DNA from: Gordonia sp. SL306
GTDB lineage: Bacteria; Actinomycetota; Actinomycetes; Mycobacteriales; Mycobacteriaceae
Direction of reading: 5' to 3'
DNA length: 64,000 nucleotides
NCBI RefSeq assembly: GCF_026625785.1
Contig: NZ_CP113063.1
Span: 2,294,001-2,358,000, forward strand
The notes beneath the pieces were generated by a model. It had not been told where the DNA came from, did not search any database, and saw nothing but the letters and a program-made list of their open reading frames with translations. A program made the position numbers and the translations under genes. Below, one piece after another: positions 1 through 9,483 of the stretch; the stretch's first letter is position 1; each line of letters starts with the position of its first letter.

Positions 1-1083
1 CCGCCACCACCGTGCACCTGGATCGCGCGGTCGATGATCTTCAACGCGATGTTGGGCGCGGCGATCTTGATGGCGGCGATCTCGGTGGCGGCAGCCTTGT
101 TGCCCACCGTGTCCATCATCGCCGCGGCCTTGAGCGTGAGCAGCCGGACCATCTCGATGTCGATGCGCGCCTCGGCAATCCAGTCCTGGATGTTGGCGCG
201 ATCGGCGATCGGCTGCCCGAAGGTGACGCGCTGGGTGGCGCGGGTGCACATCAGCTCCAGGGCGCGCTCGGCGATCCCGATGGTCCGCATGCAGTGATGG
301 ATCCGGCCGGGGCCCAGGCGCGCCTGACTGATCGCGAAGCCCTCGCCCTCACCCTTGAGCACGTCCTTAGCGGGCACACGGACGTTCTCGAAGACCAGCT
401 CGCCGTGGCTCTCGCGGTCGACATAACCGAAGACGGGAAGGTTGCGCAGGATGGTGAGGCCGGGCGCATCGGTGGGGACGACCATCATCGACTGCTGGCG
501 ATGGGTGGCGGCCGCCGGATCGGTCTTGCCCATCACGATCAGGACCTTGCAGTCGGGACGAACTGCGTTGGAGGCGAACCACTTGCGGCCGTTGAGAACG
601 TACTCGTCGCCGTCCCGCACCATCGAGAGCTCCACGTTGGTGGCGTCCGAACTCGCGACTCCTGGCTCGGTCATGGCGAACGCGGATGCGATCTCACCGT
701 CGAGGAGCGGCTGGAGATAGAGCTTCTTGTGCTCGTCGGTCCCGAAGAGCGTGAGCACCTCCATGTTGCCGGTGTCGGGCGCGTTGCAGTTAAAGACCTC
801 CGGGGCCCACGCCACACGTCCCATGATCTCGGCCAATGGTGCATATTCCAGATTCGTCAGCCCCGGACCCCATTCCGCGTGCGGATGGAAGAGGTTCCAC
901 AGCCCGGCCTCTTTGGCCTTCGCCTTGAGCTCCAACAGGATCGGCGGTGTCGCGTGGGGGTTCTCCGACTCGCGCATCTGCTGATCGAACACCGACTCGT
1001 TGGGGTAGACGTGGGTGTCCATGAAGTCCAGCAACTGCGCGCGGTACTTCTCGGTCCGTTCAGACGGGTTGAGCAGGTCCATC
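1..1083 (-). CDS. Acyl-CoA dehydrogenase (3' end cut by window)
   Basis: I read 361 codons from an ATG at 1083 to the window edge without a stop; the C-terminus lies outside. The protein has the order of an acyl-CoA dehydrogenase: an all-alpha N-terminal domain ([20 protein letters not shown]), the FAD/substrate segment [15 protein letters not shown] around residue 145, a beta-domain with NGRKWFAS, and a C-terminal helical domain with [11 protein letters not shown] and IQVHGGGG. The family oxidises acyl-CoA to trans-2-enoyl-CoA and passes electrons to ETF. The long N-terminal segment and the [10 protein letters not shown] motif recall the ACAD10/ACAD11-like and FadE groups; I cannot assign a substrate. 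It follows the SDR gene on the same strand after a 9-bp gap, so the two are probably one operon. The long plus-strand reading frame over the same bases is an antisense artefact. Confidence 0.9.
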
Positions 1084-1092
1084 GGTGACTCC

Positions 1093-1914
1093 TTACGACG
1101 TGGTCTCTTTGAGGCCCTGTTGGTACCGCCGCATCCCGCGCAGCCAGCGGTCGTAGTCGGCACTCTTGTGCCGATACATCTCGAGAACCTCGGGATGGGG
1201 AAGGATGAGGAAACGTTCGTCGCCGAGGGCGTCGATCACGGTGTCGGCGACCTCGGACGGGGTCAGCACGCGTCCCGCGGTCTCGACCGCGCGCTGCATG
1301 AGTCGCGCATCCTCGTCGTCGGGAACGTCGTCAGGACGCAGCAATTTGGTGTCGACACCCATCGGGCACAGACAACTCGCTCGGACCCCGCGATCGCCGT
1401 AGGTGACGTTGAGCCACTCGGCGAATCCGACGGCCGCATGTTTGGTGACGGAATAGGTGGCAGAGCCGAGTTGCGTGAGGAGGCCGGCCGCCGATGCGGT
1501 CCCGACGAAGTAGCCACTGCCGCGTTCGACCCACTCCGGTACGAGCCGTCGAGCAGCGCGAATGTGTCCCATCACGTTGACGTCGATGACCTGCGACCAC
1601 TCGTCGTCGGAGGCGAACAGACCTGGGGCTCCGCCGATTCCGGCGTTGGCGAAGTAGAGGTCGACCGGACCGAACCGTGATTCGGCCAGTTCGATCACCG
1701 CGTCGATATGGGTCGTCGAGGTCGCGTCACCCGCGATGGACGCCACCGCCCCGGGCACCGAGGTCTCGATCCCCGTCGCCACGGTCTCGAGGCTGATCTG
1801 GTTCAGATCGGTGACGACGACGCGCGCACCCTGGGTGACCAGAGCTTGAGCGATCGCGGCACCGATTCCTCCGGCACCGCCGGTCACGATGGCCACCTTG
1901 CCGTCGAGTTGCAT
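1093..1914 (-). CDS. Short-chain dehydrogenase/reductase (SDR)
   Basis: A classical SDR of 273 residues. The N-terminus [18 protein letters not shown] carries the TGxxxGxG dinucleotide-binding motif, FANAGIGG is the NAG motif, and the catalytic Ser and YxxxK appear in GTASAAG and YSVTKHA. VTDLNQ, with Asp after the second strand, suggests NAD(H) preference. I chose the ATG at 1914 because AAAGGGA lies at normal spacing; an in-frame extension to 1974 would run through the inverted repeat at 1944-1973 and lacks family similarity. It probably acts with the downstream acyl-CoA dehydrogenase, for example on a hydroxyacyl-CoA or alcohol. The substrate is unknown. Confidence 0.92.
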   Translation of the reverse strand: MQLDGKVAIVTGGAGGIGAAIAQALVTQGARVVVTDLNQISLETVATGIETSVPGAVASIAGDATSTTHIDAVIELAESRFGPVDLYFANAGIGGAPGLFASDDEWSQVIDVNVMGHIRAARRLVPEWVERGSGYFVGTASAAGLLTQLGSATYSVTKHAAVGFAEWLNVTYGDRGVRASCLCPMGVDTKLLRPDDVPDDEDARLMQRAVETAGRVLTPSEVADTVIDALGDERFLILPHPEVLEMYRHKSADYDRWLRGMRRYQQGLKETTS

Positions 1915-1943
1915 ACACATCCCTTTGCCAACGAATTTGAACG

Positions 1944-1973
1944 TGAACCTACTTGAAGTTGTGTTCAGGTTCA
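1944..1973. promoter_or_regulatory. Inverted repeat upstream of the SDR gene, possible operator
   Basis: TGAACCT at 1944-1950 is repeated inverted as AGGTTCA at 1967-1973, and an inner TTGAA/TTCA pair lies between them. The site is 30-60 bp upstream of the chosen SDR start, where a TetR-type repressor of lipid genes would be expected to bind. No regulator gene adjoins it in the window, so the binding protein is unknown. Confidence 0.4.
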
Positions 1974-2086
1974 AGTGTGGCGAAAGGGTGACAAATCCCC
2001 GGTCCGTGTCGCCGCCGGACTAGGCTGACCGAACAGGCACTTGCAGCAGCGTCGAGTGCGTGTTGGTCTATCGCAAGGAGACACAC

Positions 2087-2242
2087 GTGATCATTCTCGG
2101 CATCGTCCTGCTGGTTCTGGGGTTCATCTTCAGTATCCCGATCCTCTGGACGATCGGCATCATCCTGATCGTGATCGGCGCGATTCTCGCCGTTCTCGGT
2201 GCGACCGGCCGCGCGGTCGGCGGGCGGGCGCACTACTACTGA
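2087..2242 (+). CDS. Small two-helix membrane protein (DUF6131-like)
   Basis: A 51-residue protein starting at GTG 2087, which has AAGGAG seven bases upstream; a start at 2060 would ignore this site. It is almost entirely two hydrophobic segments (VIILGIVLLVLGFIF and TIGIILIVIGAILAVLG) followed by a short polar tail GRAVGGRAHYY. Small membrane proteins of this pattern are common in Mycobacteriales and are often annotated as DUF6131; I make the match from memory of the pattern only. Function is unknown. It is monocistronic, divergent from the SDR operon, and ends at a strong hairpin. Confidence 0.75.
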   Translation: MIILGIVLLVLGFIFSIPILWTIGIILIVIGAILAVLGATGRAVGGRAHYY

Positions 2243-2277
2243 CGATCAGGTCGAGAACTCGACCCGGCAACACCACG

Positions 2278-2332
2278 CAAACGCCGCGGCCGGCGGACAC
2301 AGCTGTCATGTGTCCGCCGGCCGCGGCGTTTG
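2278..2332. terminator. Perfect 24-bp hairpin between convergent genes
   Basis: Bases 2278-2301 are exactly complementary to 2309-2332 with a 7-base loop. The core is GGCCGGCGGACACA. CAAA on one side and TTTG on the other make it usable in both directions. It separates the small membrane gene (ends 2242) from the convergent dioxygenase gene (ends 2351), so it is a probable bidirectional terminator. Confidence 0.85.
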
Positions 2333-2350
2333 TCAGATGAGGTCAGGCAC

Positions 2351-3334
2351 TCACGCGGCGAAGACCTCGAGACGGTTGGGCTGTTCGACCCCCGAGTAGT
2401 GCGAGGCATCGCCCTGCAACACCTGGCTGCGCTCGCCGCGCACGTCGACCGGGACATCGCCTGCGAGGGTGATGCGGTGCAGTTCGCGCTTCTGGTTCCC
2501 GTAGTCGGCGATGCCGTAATGCTGGGTGGCCCGGTTGTCCCAGATCGCCACGTCGCCCAAGCGCCAGTTCCAGCGGAAGGTGTTCTCGAGCTTGGTGATC
2601 CGCGCCTGCAGCAGTTGGTAGAGTTCGGCGAACTCGGCCGACTTGAGTCCCCGGAACTCCTTCGCGAAGTGGCCGAGCAACAGGCTCCGCTCACCGGTCT
2701 CCGGATGGACCCGGACCACTGGGTGCAGCGTCTGGTACTCGGTGCTGGTGAACTCCTGGTAGTGATCTGCCTTCTTGGAGATGTCCACACCACCCGACGG
2801 TTCCTTCAGCCCGACATAGTCGTAGAGGTTGCTGTGGGTTGCCCAGAGCTCTTCGGCCAACGCCCGCAACGGCTTCGGCAGCTGCTCATAGGCTGCCACC
2901 GTCGACGCCCAGGTGGTGGCACCGCCGTACTCGGGCAGAGTGACCGCGCGCAGGATCGATGCCTTGGGGATCCGATCGACGAAGGTGACGTCGGTGTGCC
3001 AGCTGTTGGCGGCACCCTCGATGGTCAGCAGTTGGGTTCCGCGCGAGGTGACCGTCGGATGCGGTGCGGTCGGGTCACCGAGCAATTCGGCGAACGCGTA
3101 CTGCGATTCGTCGTCGAGGTGCTGCTGATCGGTGAAGACCACGACCTTGTTGCTGGCCAGCGCGAGCCGGATCGCCTCTACCTGTTCGGCAGGCAGATCG
3201 CCGCCGAGACGCACCTGTCCGATCTTGGCGCCGATGTGCTCGCCGAGCTTGTCGACCGTGATGCCTGCGTCACGGTAGATCTCTCGGGCACGCGCATCCC
3301 GGTCGGCCCGTTCGTCGATCTGTGCCAATGTCAT
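2351..3334 (-). CDS. Fe(II)/2-oxoglutarate sulfate-ester dioxygenase (TauD/AtsK family)
   Basis: A 327-residue TauD-family dioxygenase. The facial triad is visible: H113 and D115 in SWHTDVTF and the distal His in the [10 protein letters not shown] segment near residue 290. WDNRATQH and the 2-oxoglutarate-binding Arg region are in place. It resembles M. tuberculosis Rv3406, an alkyl-sulfate dioxygenase, through [29 protein letters not shown] and [13 protein letters not shown], more closely than E. coli TauD. The family cleaves alkyl sulfate esters (or taurine) oxidatively, releasing sulfate or sulfite for sulfur nutrition. AAAGGA precedes the ATG at 3334. It follows the arylsulfatase on the same strand with a gap of about 90 bp, which supports a shared role in organosulfur scavenging. 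Confidence 0.92.
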   Translation of the reverse strand: MTLAQIDERADRDARAREIYRDAGITVDKLGEHIGAKIGQVRLGGDLPAEQVEAIRLALASNKVVVFTDQQHLDDESQYAFAELLGDPTAPHPTVTSRGTQLLTIEGAANSWHTDVTFVDRIPKASILRAVTLPEYGGATTWASTVAAYEQLPKPLRALAEELWATHSNLYDYVGLKEPSGGVDISKKADHYQEFTSTEYQTLHPVVRVHPETGERSLLLGHFAKEFRGLKSAEFAELYQLLQARITKLENTFRWNWRLGDVAIWDNRATQHYGIADYGNQKRELHRITLAGDVPVDVRGERSQVLQGDASHYSGVEQPNRLEVFAA

Positions 3335-3425
3335 TGGGCAATCCTTTCTGTTCTTTCCCTACATTTCCGCACAGTTCGGCGCGGCGATCGAGACCTGAAA
3401 TCACGACGATTCGAAGTCCGGTGGC

Positions 3426-5766
3426 TCAGTCCGCGTGATGCTCCGCGCTCTCGTCGATAGCACGCCGAACTCCGGCCGGGACTCGTACCGGGCCGGGCCG
3501 ATAGGTGACCGCGCGCAGTGCCGAACCGAACCGGAAGACCCCGTGTCGCGCACGGAGGTCGGGATCCACCGGACCGCGCGCGTCGAGGCCGACCGAGATG
3601 CCCGTCCACGGCGCCATGCCGACCAGCTGGAACTGATCGGGCAGCTTGGCGACCACCGACGTCTGGCCTGCGCCGGTGATCTCGATCGAGAAGTCCCAGC
3701 GCACCTCCGGGGTCGCGACGGCACGAACGGTCACAGCGGACACGTCGTCGGGTAGCGGAGCCGAGACATGGGCACGTCTGCCGTAGCTGTTGAAGACGAA
3801 GTGGACTGCCGCATTCTCGACGTACAGCAGATAGCCACCCTGCGGGTCACCGTGCGCGACCAGTACACCGTCATCGGAGCGGGTCCAGCCGGCGAGTTCC
3901 ACCTCGATGTCGAAATCCCGGTAGGCGATCAATCGGCTCGACCGGAATCGCTCCAGGGTCGGCGTGCCGGCGAGGATGCGGACCGGTTCGCTGTACCGCT
4001 CCTCGGCGGGTCTGCGTCGGATCTGATCTGCGGGCGAGTCGAACAACGGGAACACCGTGTTGCGCCAGGCCGCGTCCTCCCACGCCTGTGCGAGTTCGGC
4101 GACCCGGTCGGGGTGACGCGCTGCCAGATCCGCGGTCTCCGCCGGGTCGGCGATCACGTCGTAGAGCTCCCACGCCGGGTCGTCGACGGTCGCCGGATCG
4201 GTGTGCAGCGACACCAGTTTCCACCCGTCCCGATAGAAGCCGCGATGGCCCCCGAATTCGGCGTACTGCTCGGTGTGCGCCGAGGCCGCCGATCGTTCCC
4301 TCAGGAAAGAAGCCGCACTCACCCCGTCGCGTTCCTGGGCCGGCTTACCGAATCGGGCTGCGGGCGTCGGGATGCCCGCGAGATCCAGCAGAGTGGGTGC
4401 CACGTCGGTGACGTACGAATACTGACGTCGGACGCCGTTGTCGTCCTGATCGCGCTGCAGGCCGGCGGGCCACGAGATCACGAACGGCACCCGGACCCCG
4501 CCGGCGAAGGTCTGCCCCTTGTAGAAGCGGAACGGTGTGTTGGACGCCTGGCCCCACCCGCGCGGGTAGTGCACGCCAAGGGCGGCAGAACCGATCAACT
4601 CCTCGTCGTGCGGCACGTCGTGCTCCCAGTCGGCCGGCACCGGGCCGTGGACGAACTGGCTGAAGTACGAGCGGGTGCCGACCGGGCCGCCTTCCGCGGT
4701 CCCGCCGTTGTCCGAGGTGAACACGATGATCGTGTTGTCCAGTTCGCCCAGTTCGGTGAGCGTGTCGACGACGCGTCCGACGCTCTGGTCCACGCTGTCG
4801 ACCATGGCCGCATAGACCTCCTGGTAGCGCTGGAAGCGGCGCTGTTCGTGCGGGTCGAGGGCGTCCCACGGCGGCGCGTCGTAGCCGGGGGTGGTGTTGC
4901 GCTCGGCGATCGGGGTGTCCGGGTCGAACAGGCCGGCGTCGACCTGTCGCTGGAAACGCTTCTGCCGGACGACGTCCCAGCCCTCGGTGTATCGTCCGCG
5001 GTATTTCGCCAGATCGGACTCCTTCACCTGGTGCGGACCGTGCATCGCGATGTGGGCGAAGTACAGGAAGAACGGCTTGGTCGGGATCCTGCGCCCGCAA
5101 CGCCTTGATCTGGCCGATGGCCCGATCGGTGAGATCGTCGGTGACGTAGTAGTCGTCCGGATACTCGTCGATGTCGACGACCGAATTGTCGGAGATCAAC
5201 TGATTCGGGTGGAAGAACGAGTTGAGCCCCTCGAGCGACCCGTAGTAGCTGTCGAAGCCGCGTTGCACCGGCCACGAGTCCCGGTTACGGCCCGGACCCA
5301 TGTTCGCGTCGCGGACCAGATGCCACTTGCCGACCGCGTAGGTGGCATAGCCGCTCTCCCGCAGGATTTCGGGCAAGGTGAGCACGTCGTCGGCGAGTTC
5401 GAGCCGGAGACCCGGGTACCCCGGATCGGAGTTGGCGACGCTCCCGAAGCCGGCACGGTGCGGGTTGAGCCCGGTGAGCAGCGCCGCGCGGGCCGGCGAA
5501 CAGACCGGCGTCGTGTGATAGTTGCTCAGACATAGACCACGCCGCGCCAACGCGTCGATGTTCGGCGTGTCGATCTCGGCGCCGAACGGGCCGATGTCCG
5601 AAAAGCCCATGTCGTCGACGAGCACGACGACGATGTTCGGGGCTCCAGGCGGCGCGGTCCGTTCGGCCGGCCACCACGGTTCCGAGACCGAAGACGTCCG
5701 TCCGACGGTGCCGCGGAAGTCCGCGTAGCCGCGGGACTCCTCCGGTGGACTCTGGTGCTGCGCCAT
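3426..5766 (-). pseudogene. Arylsulfatase, interrupted by a single frameshift
   Basis: A type I sulfatase split over two frames. The first frame (from the ATG at 5766) has the metal-binding VLVDDMGFSD and the formylglycine motif CSPARAALLTG with Cys89, then GKWHL. It loses the sulfatase sequence after IKALRAQDP. The second frame continues without loss as TKPFFLYFAHIAMHGPHQ, SDNGGTAEGG and the C-terminal domain to 3426. One extra base in the GGG at 5083-5085 (CCC on the coding strand) explains the shift exactly; removing it gives one protein of about 780 residues, normal for the family. No other damage is visible, so this is either a very recent inactivation or a sequencing error. Product if intact: hydrolysis of aryl or alkyl sulfate esters. 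It is divergent from the ABC importer. Confidence 0.9.
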
Positions 5767-5987
5767 GGGATCCGTCTTTCTCGTGCCGTCGCGATCGCAC
5801 GGTGACACCGTGCGTCACAGCACCTTTCAGACAGGCGTCGAAACTGTCAATACTTTCGCCGAGACGCTTCGTAACCCCCGTCCGGGCTTGGCGTTCGGCG
5901 ACCCGTCTGCCCAGAGTGGTGACCTGGGCTGTTCGTGCGAGTAGCGCGATCGGCCATGTCAGCCCCTCGGACAGAGAGTTCACAACG
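5767..5987. promoter_or_regulatory. Divergent promoter region of sulfatase and ABC importer
   Basis: This 221-bp gap must hold both promoters. A perfect TTGACA -35 hexamer reads toward the sulfatase (complement of 5845-5850), with a poor -10 about 17 bp on. GACAG at 5830-5834 and CTGTC at 5844-5848 form a short inverted repeat around it, a possible operator. I see no riboswitch fold or clear promoter toward the binding-protein gene. Confidence 0.35.
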
Positions 5988-7583
5988 ATGCCCGGACGCC
6001 GTACCCGCGCGGTGCAAGTACTCGCGCTGACCCTTGCCACTTGCCTCCTGGCGGCGGGGTGTCAGTCCGCGGTCGCCCAGCAGGAGAACTCCGCCTCCCA
6101 ATCCCTGGCGCCCGGGCAACCGGCGCCGCAAGGGGGCAACCTCCGTGTCGGGGTACTCGGCGACATGTCGCCCAAGACCTTCTTGCAGATCGGCACCGGG
6201 AATCTCGCCGGCCAGGTGGTGAGCAACACCTTCGACACGCTCATCCGCTACTCGCGTGACGACCTGACCGTCCGGCCATCACTGGCGACCGGGTGGCGGT
6301 TGTCACCGGACGGACTCTCGCTGGCACTGGATCTCCGTTCGGACGTGACGTTCCACAACGGCAGGCCGTTCGTGTCGTCGGATGTGCAGAAGTCCCTCGA
6401 GGCCTATCTCGCCGGGCCGTGGACCCCCCAGTTCAAACGCACGGCGGCCGCCATCACCTCCTACGACACCAGCGATCCGCATCGCGTGGTGCTGCGCTTC
6501 GCCCACCCGTTGAGCAACATCTTCGATCTGCTCGACTCCGCGCCCATCCTCGATGCGGCCTCCCTGCCGCAGCTGAAGGCCGGCAAATCCTACATCGGGA
6601 CAGGACCTTTCAAATTCGCCTCCTGGCAACCGAACTCGTCCCTGCGGCTGGTCCGCAACGACGACTATTGGGGCGGTAAGCCCAACCTGGATTCGATCAC
6701 GTTCGTCATCATCAGGGACCAGCAGTCGCTGTACACCCGGCTGCGCACCGGTCAGATCGACGTGGCGTACGGACTGAACCACCACGATCAGCAGCTCGCG
6801 ACCACGCGCTACGGCTTCAAGGACGTCACCTTCACCGGCGCCGAATCGCAGGAGTATGTCGGCATCAACGTCACCAATCCGGCATTGTCCGACGTACGCC
6901 TTCGTCGGGCGATCGCCCTTGCCATCGATCGACCGCGCATCATCAACGACGTCTTCCGCAAGAGCGGTTACGTGGTGAACCTCCCGTGGCCGAAGTGGTC
7001 GCCAGCCTATGACGCCGCAGCCAATTCGACCTACGGTCGCGACGTCGCGCAGGCCAGGAAGCTGGTGGCGCAGCACGGGCCGGTACCGCCGATTCCGCTG
7101 GACTTCTCCACACAGGGGATCGACCGGGTGGTCGCTGAGATCGTGCAGTCGAATCTCAAGGACATCGGCATCCCGGTGACACTGGTCCCCAACGACCAGA
7201 CCCAGCAGTCGTCCAAGCTGATCGGCGGGAAATTCACCGGGATCTGGTTGTTGCAGCATGCTTTTGCCCAGTTCACCCCGTCGACGCTTGCGGTCTCGGC
7301 CTACCCGTTCAACGCGGCCAAGAACTCGTCGAACTACCTCAATCCGGAGTACGCCGCCGCCGCCGACGCGGCGTGGACCGTGCCGGACGGCGCATCGCCT
7401 GCCGCGTTGCGTGCCTATCGCCAACTCGACGACATCTGGCTTCGGGACCTCTTCCTGGTCGAGATCGGCGTCGTCTTCCAGAAGGTCGCAACGTCGAACG
7501 CGGTCGGCAACATCGATTGGGATCGACGTAACCAGTTGCACCTCAAGGACACCTACCTCAACACCACTGGACGGAATTCGTAA
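5988..7583 (+). CDS. ABC importer substrate-binding lipoprotein (SBP family 5)
   Basis: A 531-residue family-5 solute-binding protein. The start MPGRRTRAVQV is followed by a hydrophobic stretch and the lipobox LAAGC, so it should be a lipid-anchored exported protein with Cys near residue 24. Family features are GGNLRVGVLGDMSP after the anchor, NTFDTLIRYSRDD, LRSDVTFHNGRPF, YIGTGPFKFASW and LRRAIALAIDR. The reading frame is open 243 bases further upstream, but that part has no signal sequence. Relatives bind peptides, nickel or other organic solutes. Its divergent pairing with a sulfatase and a sulfate-ester dioxygenase suggests an organosulfur ligand, which is inference. Its TAA overlaps the ATG of the next gene (TAATG). 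Confidence 0.92.
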   Translation: MPGRRTRAVQVLALTLATCLLAAGCQSAVAQQENSASQSLAPGQPAPQGGNLRVGVLGDMSPKTFLQIGTGNLAGQVVSNTFDTLIRYSRDDLTVRPSLATGWRLSPDGLSLALDLRSDVTFHNGRPFVSSDVQKSLEAYLAGPWTPQFKRTAAAITSYDTSDPHRVVLRFAHPLSNIFDLLDSAPILDAASLPQLKAGKSYIGTGPFKFASWQPNSSLRLVRNDDYWGGKPNLDSITFVIIRDQQSLYTRLRTGQIDVAYGLNHHDQQLATTRYGFKDVTFTGAESQEYVGINVTNPALSDVRLRRAIALAIDRPRIINDVFRKSGYVVNLPWPKWSPAYDAAANSTYGRDVAQARKLVAQHGPVPPIPLDFSTQGIDRVVAEIVQSNLKDIGIPVTLVPNDQTQQSSKLIGGKFTGIWLLQHAFAQFTPSTLAVSAYPFNAAKNSSNYLNPEYAAAADAAWTVPDGASPAALRAYRQLDDIWLRDLFLVEIGVVFQKVATSNAVGNIDWDRRNQLHLKDTYLNTTGRNS

Positions 7584-8539
7584 TGCTGGGTTATGTGATC
7601 CGACGGATCCCGACGGCCATCGTCGTGCTGGCGATCGCCTCGCTCCTGATCTTCTCGATCCTCCGACTGATCCCGGGAGGTCCCGAGGCGGCGCTCGCCG
7701 GCCCCGACGCGGGGCCCGAACAGCTCGCGGCCATCCGGCACGACCTCGGTCTCGACCGACCGTTCCTGGTGCAGTATTTCGCCTGGCTCGGTGGGATCTT
7801 CACGCTGAACCTCGGGGAGAGCTACCAGGTGGGCGGAGCGATCAGCGACCTGATCGGATTCGGACTCGTCAACACCGTGGTGCTGACCGTGACCGCACTC
7901 GTGATCGCCGTCGTGCTGGCCCTCGCGCTGAGCCTGTCCGCCACGATCTTCGAGAGCCGCGCGGTTCATGCCGTACTGATCGGGATCAACGCCGTCGCCA
8001 TCGCCATCCCGACCTTCGTCGTCGGCACGGTGCTGATCCTCGTGTTCGGTGTCCAGCTCCGCTGGTTGCCGGCAGGCGGCACCCCGCCGGGTGGTTACAC
8101 GCAGAGTTTTCAGATCAGCCTGCAGTACCTGATCCTCCCGGCTCTGACGCTGGGGCTGCCTGCCGGCGCGGTGCTCGCGCGGTTCCTCACCGAGGCACTG
8201 CGTACCGAACTCCGCCAGCCGTACGCGGTGACCGCCCGATCGCTCGGTGTCCCGTGGCACACCATCGTCCTTCGCAATGCACTTCGAAATGCGCTGCCGC
8301 CCACCCTCACCGCGCTCGGCCTCGTCGTCGGGGGGCTTCTCGGTGGAGCGATCCTCGTCGAGTCGATCTTCGGCTGGCCGGGGCTCGGACTCCTCACCGA
8401 AGAGGGCATCTTCGCGCGCGACTATCCCCTGGTCCAGGTGCTCGTCCTGCTGTCGGTCACGGTGTTCGTCGTTCTCCAGCTCGCCGCCGACATTCTGCAC
8501 GCCTGGCTCGATCCCCGAATCCGATTGGCAGGTCAGTGA
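7583..8539 (+). CDS. ABC importer permease 1 (DppB/OppB type)
   Basis: A 318-residue inner-membrane permease of the binding-protein-dependent family. It opens with MLGYVIRRIPTAIVVLAIAS, the usual DppB-type first helix. The EAA loop involved in ATPase contact is present as YAVTARSLGVPWHTIVLRNA. The C-terminal GGAILVESIFGWPGLG and ILHAWLDPRIR are typical of DppB. About six membrane helices are visible. The start overlaps the previous stop and the stop overlaps the next start by one base, so translation is probably coupled. It forms the translocation pore with permease 2. Confidence 0.93.
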   Translation: MLGYVIRRIPTAIVVLAIASLLIFSILRLIPGGPEAALAGPDAGPEQLAAIRHDLGLDRPFLVQYFAWLGGIFTLNLGESYQVGGAISDLIGFGLVNTVVLTVTALVIAVVLALALSLSATIFESRAVHAVLIGINAVAIAIPTFVVGTVLILVFGVQLRWLPAGGTPPGGYTQSFQISLQYLILPALTLGLPAGAVLARFLTEALRTELRQPYAVTARSLGVPWHTIVLRNALRNALPPTLTALGLVVGGLLGGAILVESIFGWPGLGLLTEEGIFARDYPLVQVLVLLSVTVFVVLQLAADILHAWLDPRIRLAGQ

Positions 8540-9483
8540 TGTCCGGAAGAACCGCGACCAACAGCCCCACCGCGACCGACCCGTTCGCCTCGACCTTCGG
8601 GGCCGAGGCCGTCCTCGACATCGAGCCAGGCCTCCTCCCGGAGTCGGCCACCGACGTCAGGTCCCGGGCGCGACAGTCGACACTGCGCAGTCTGCTCAGC
8701 GGATCCGGTCTGGTCGGTACCGTTCTGGTGGCCGTCGTCGTGCTGCTCGCGGTGGTCGGCCCGTTGTTGACCTCGTTTGCCGCGGACCAGCAGATCGACG
8801 GCGCGTACCTCCTGCCGCCGAGCTCGCAGCACTGGCTGGGCACCGATGACCTGAACCGCGACCTGCTGACCCGGGTGCTCTACGGAATCCGCGTCGACCT
8901 GCTCATCATCTTCATCGCGGTTCCGATCGGTGCGGCGGTGGGCATCGCGGCCGGCCTGGTGACCGTCACCCATCCGTGGAGCGACGTGATCGCGCAACGG
9001 ACCTTCGACGTGATCCTCGCCTTCCCCGCCCTCCTCCTCGGAATCGCGCTCACCGCGGTCCTGTCGCCCGGCGCCCAGACCATCGTGATCGTGATCGCCA
9101 TCGCCGAGATCCCCATCTTCGGGCGGCTGACACGGACGTCGGTGCTCAAGGTGCGGGAGATGCCCTACGTCGAGGCCGCCCGCGTCAGCGGGGCGACCAC
9201 CCGGCACATCCTCCTCCGTCACGTGTTGCCCAATTCGGTCGAGGCGATCGGCGTCCAGTTCGCACTGTCGCTGTCACTGGCGGTGTTCGTGGAGGGCGCG
9301 ATGAGCTATCTCGGGATCGGTGTGGTCGCGCCCACCCCGTCCCTTGGCTCGATCCTCGCGGCCGGCAACGGTTATCTCGAGACCAATCCCTGGTTCTCAC
9401 TCGGCCCGCTCGTGGTGATCTCGGCGCTGGTGCTGGGCTTCTACCTCATCGCACAATCCATCTCCCGAACCCGGAGGCAGTGA
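8539..9483 (+). CDS. ABC importer permease 2 (DppC/OppC type)
   Basis: A 314-residue permease starting at an ATG that overlaps the previous stop (TGATG). The cytoplasmic N-terminal extension of about 60 residues is normal for DppC-type subunits. HWLGTDDLNRDLLTRVLYGIR is the conserved periplasmic segment; EMPYVEAARVSGA followed by HILLRHVLPNS is the EAA loop; FVEGAMSYLGIGV follows. It partners permease 1. The stop overlaps the start of the ATPase gene (TGATG again), so all four transporter genes form one tightly coupled operon. Confidence 0.93.
   Translation: MSGRTATNSPTATDPFASTFGAEAVLDIEPGLLPESATDVRSRARQSTLRSLLSGSGLVGTVLVAVVVLLAVVGPLLTSFAADQQIDGAYLLPPSSQHWLGTDDLNRDLLTRVLYGIRVDLLIIFIAVPIGAAVGIAAGLVTVTHPWSDVIAQRTFDVILAFPALLLGIALTAVLSPGAQTIVIVIAIAEIPIFGRLTRTSVLKVREMPYVEAARVSGATTRHILLRHVLPNSVEAIGVQFALSLSLAVFVEGAMSYLGIGVVAPTPSLGSILAAGNGYLETNPWFSLGPLVVISALVLGFYLIAQSISRTRRQ

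Noticed and set aside
12..1088. Plus-strand open frame of 358 codons at the window start
   Set aside because: It is antisense to a clear acyl-CoA dehydrogenase and has no domain, start context or sensible composition.
5767..5987. Sulfur-responsive riboswitch upstream of the sulfatase
   Set aside because: I could not find the conserved core of a SAM-type riboswitch on either strand.
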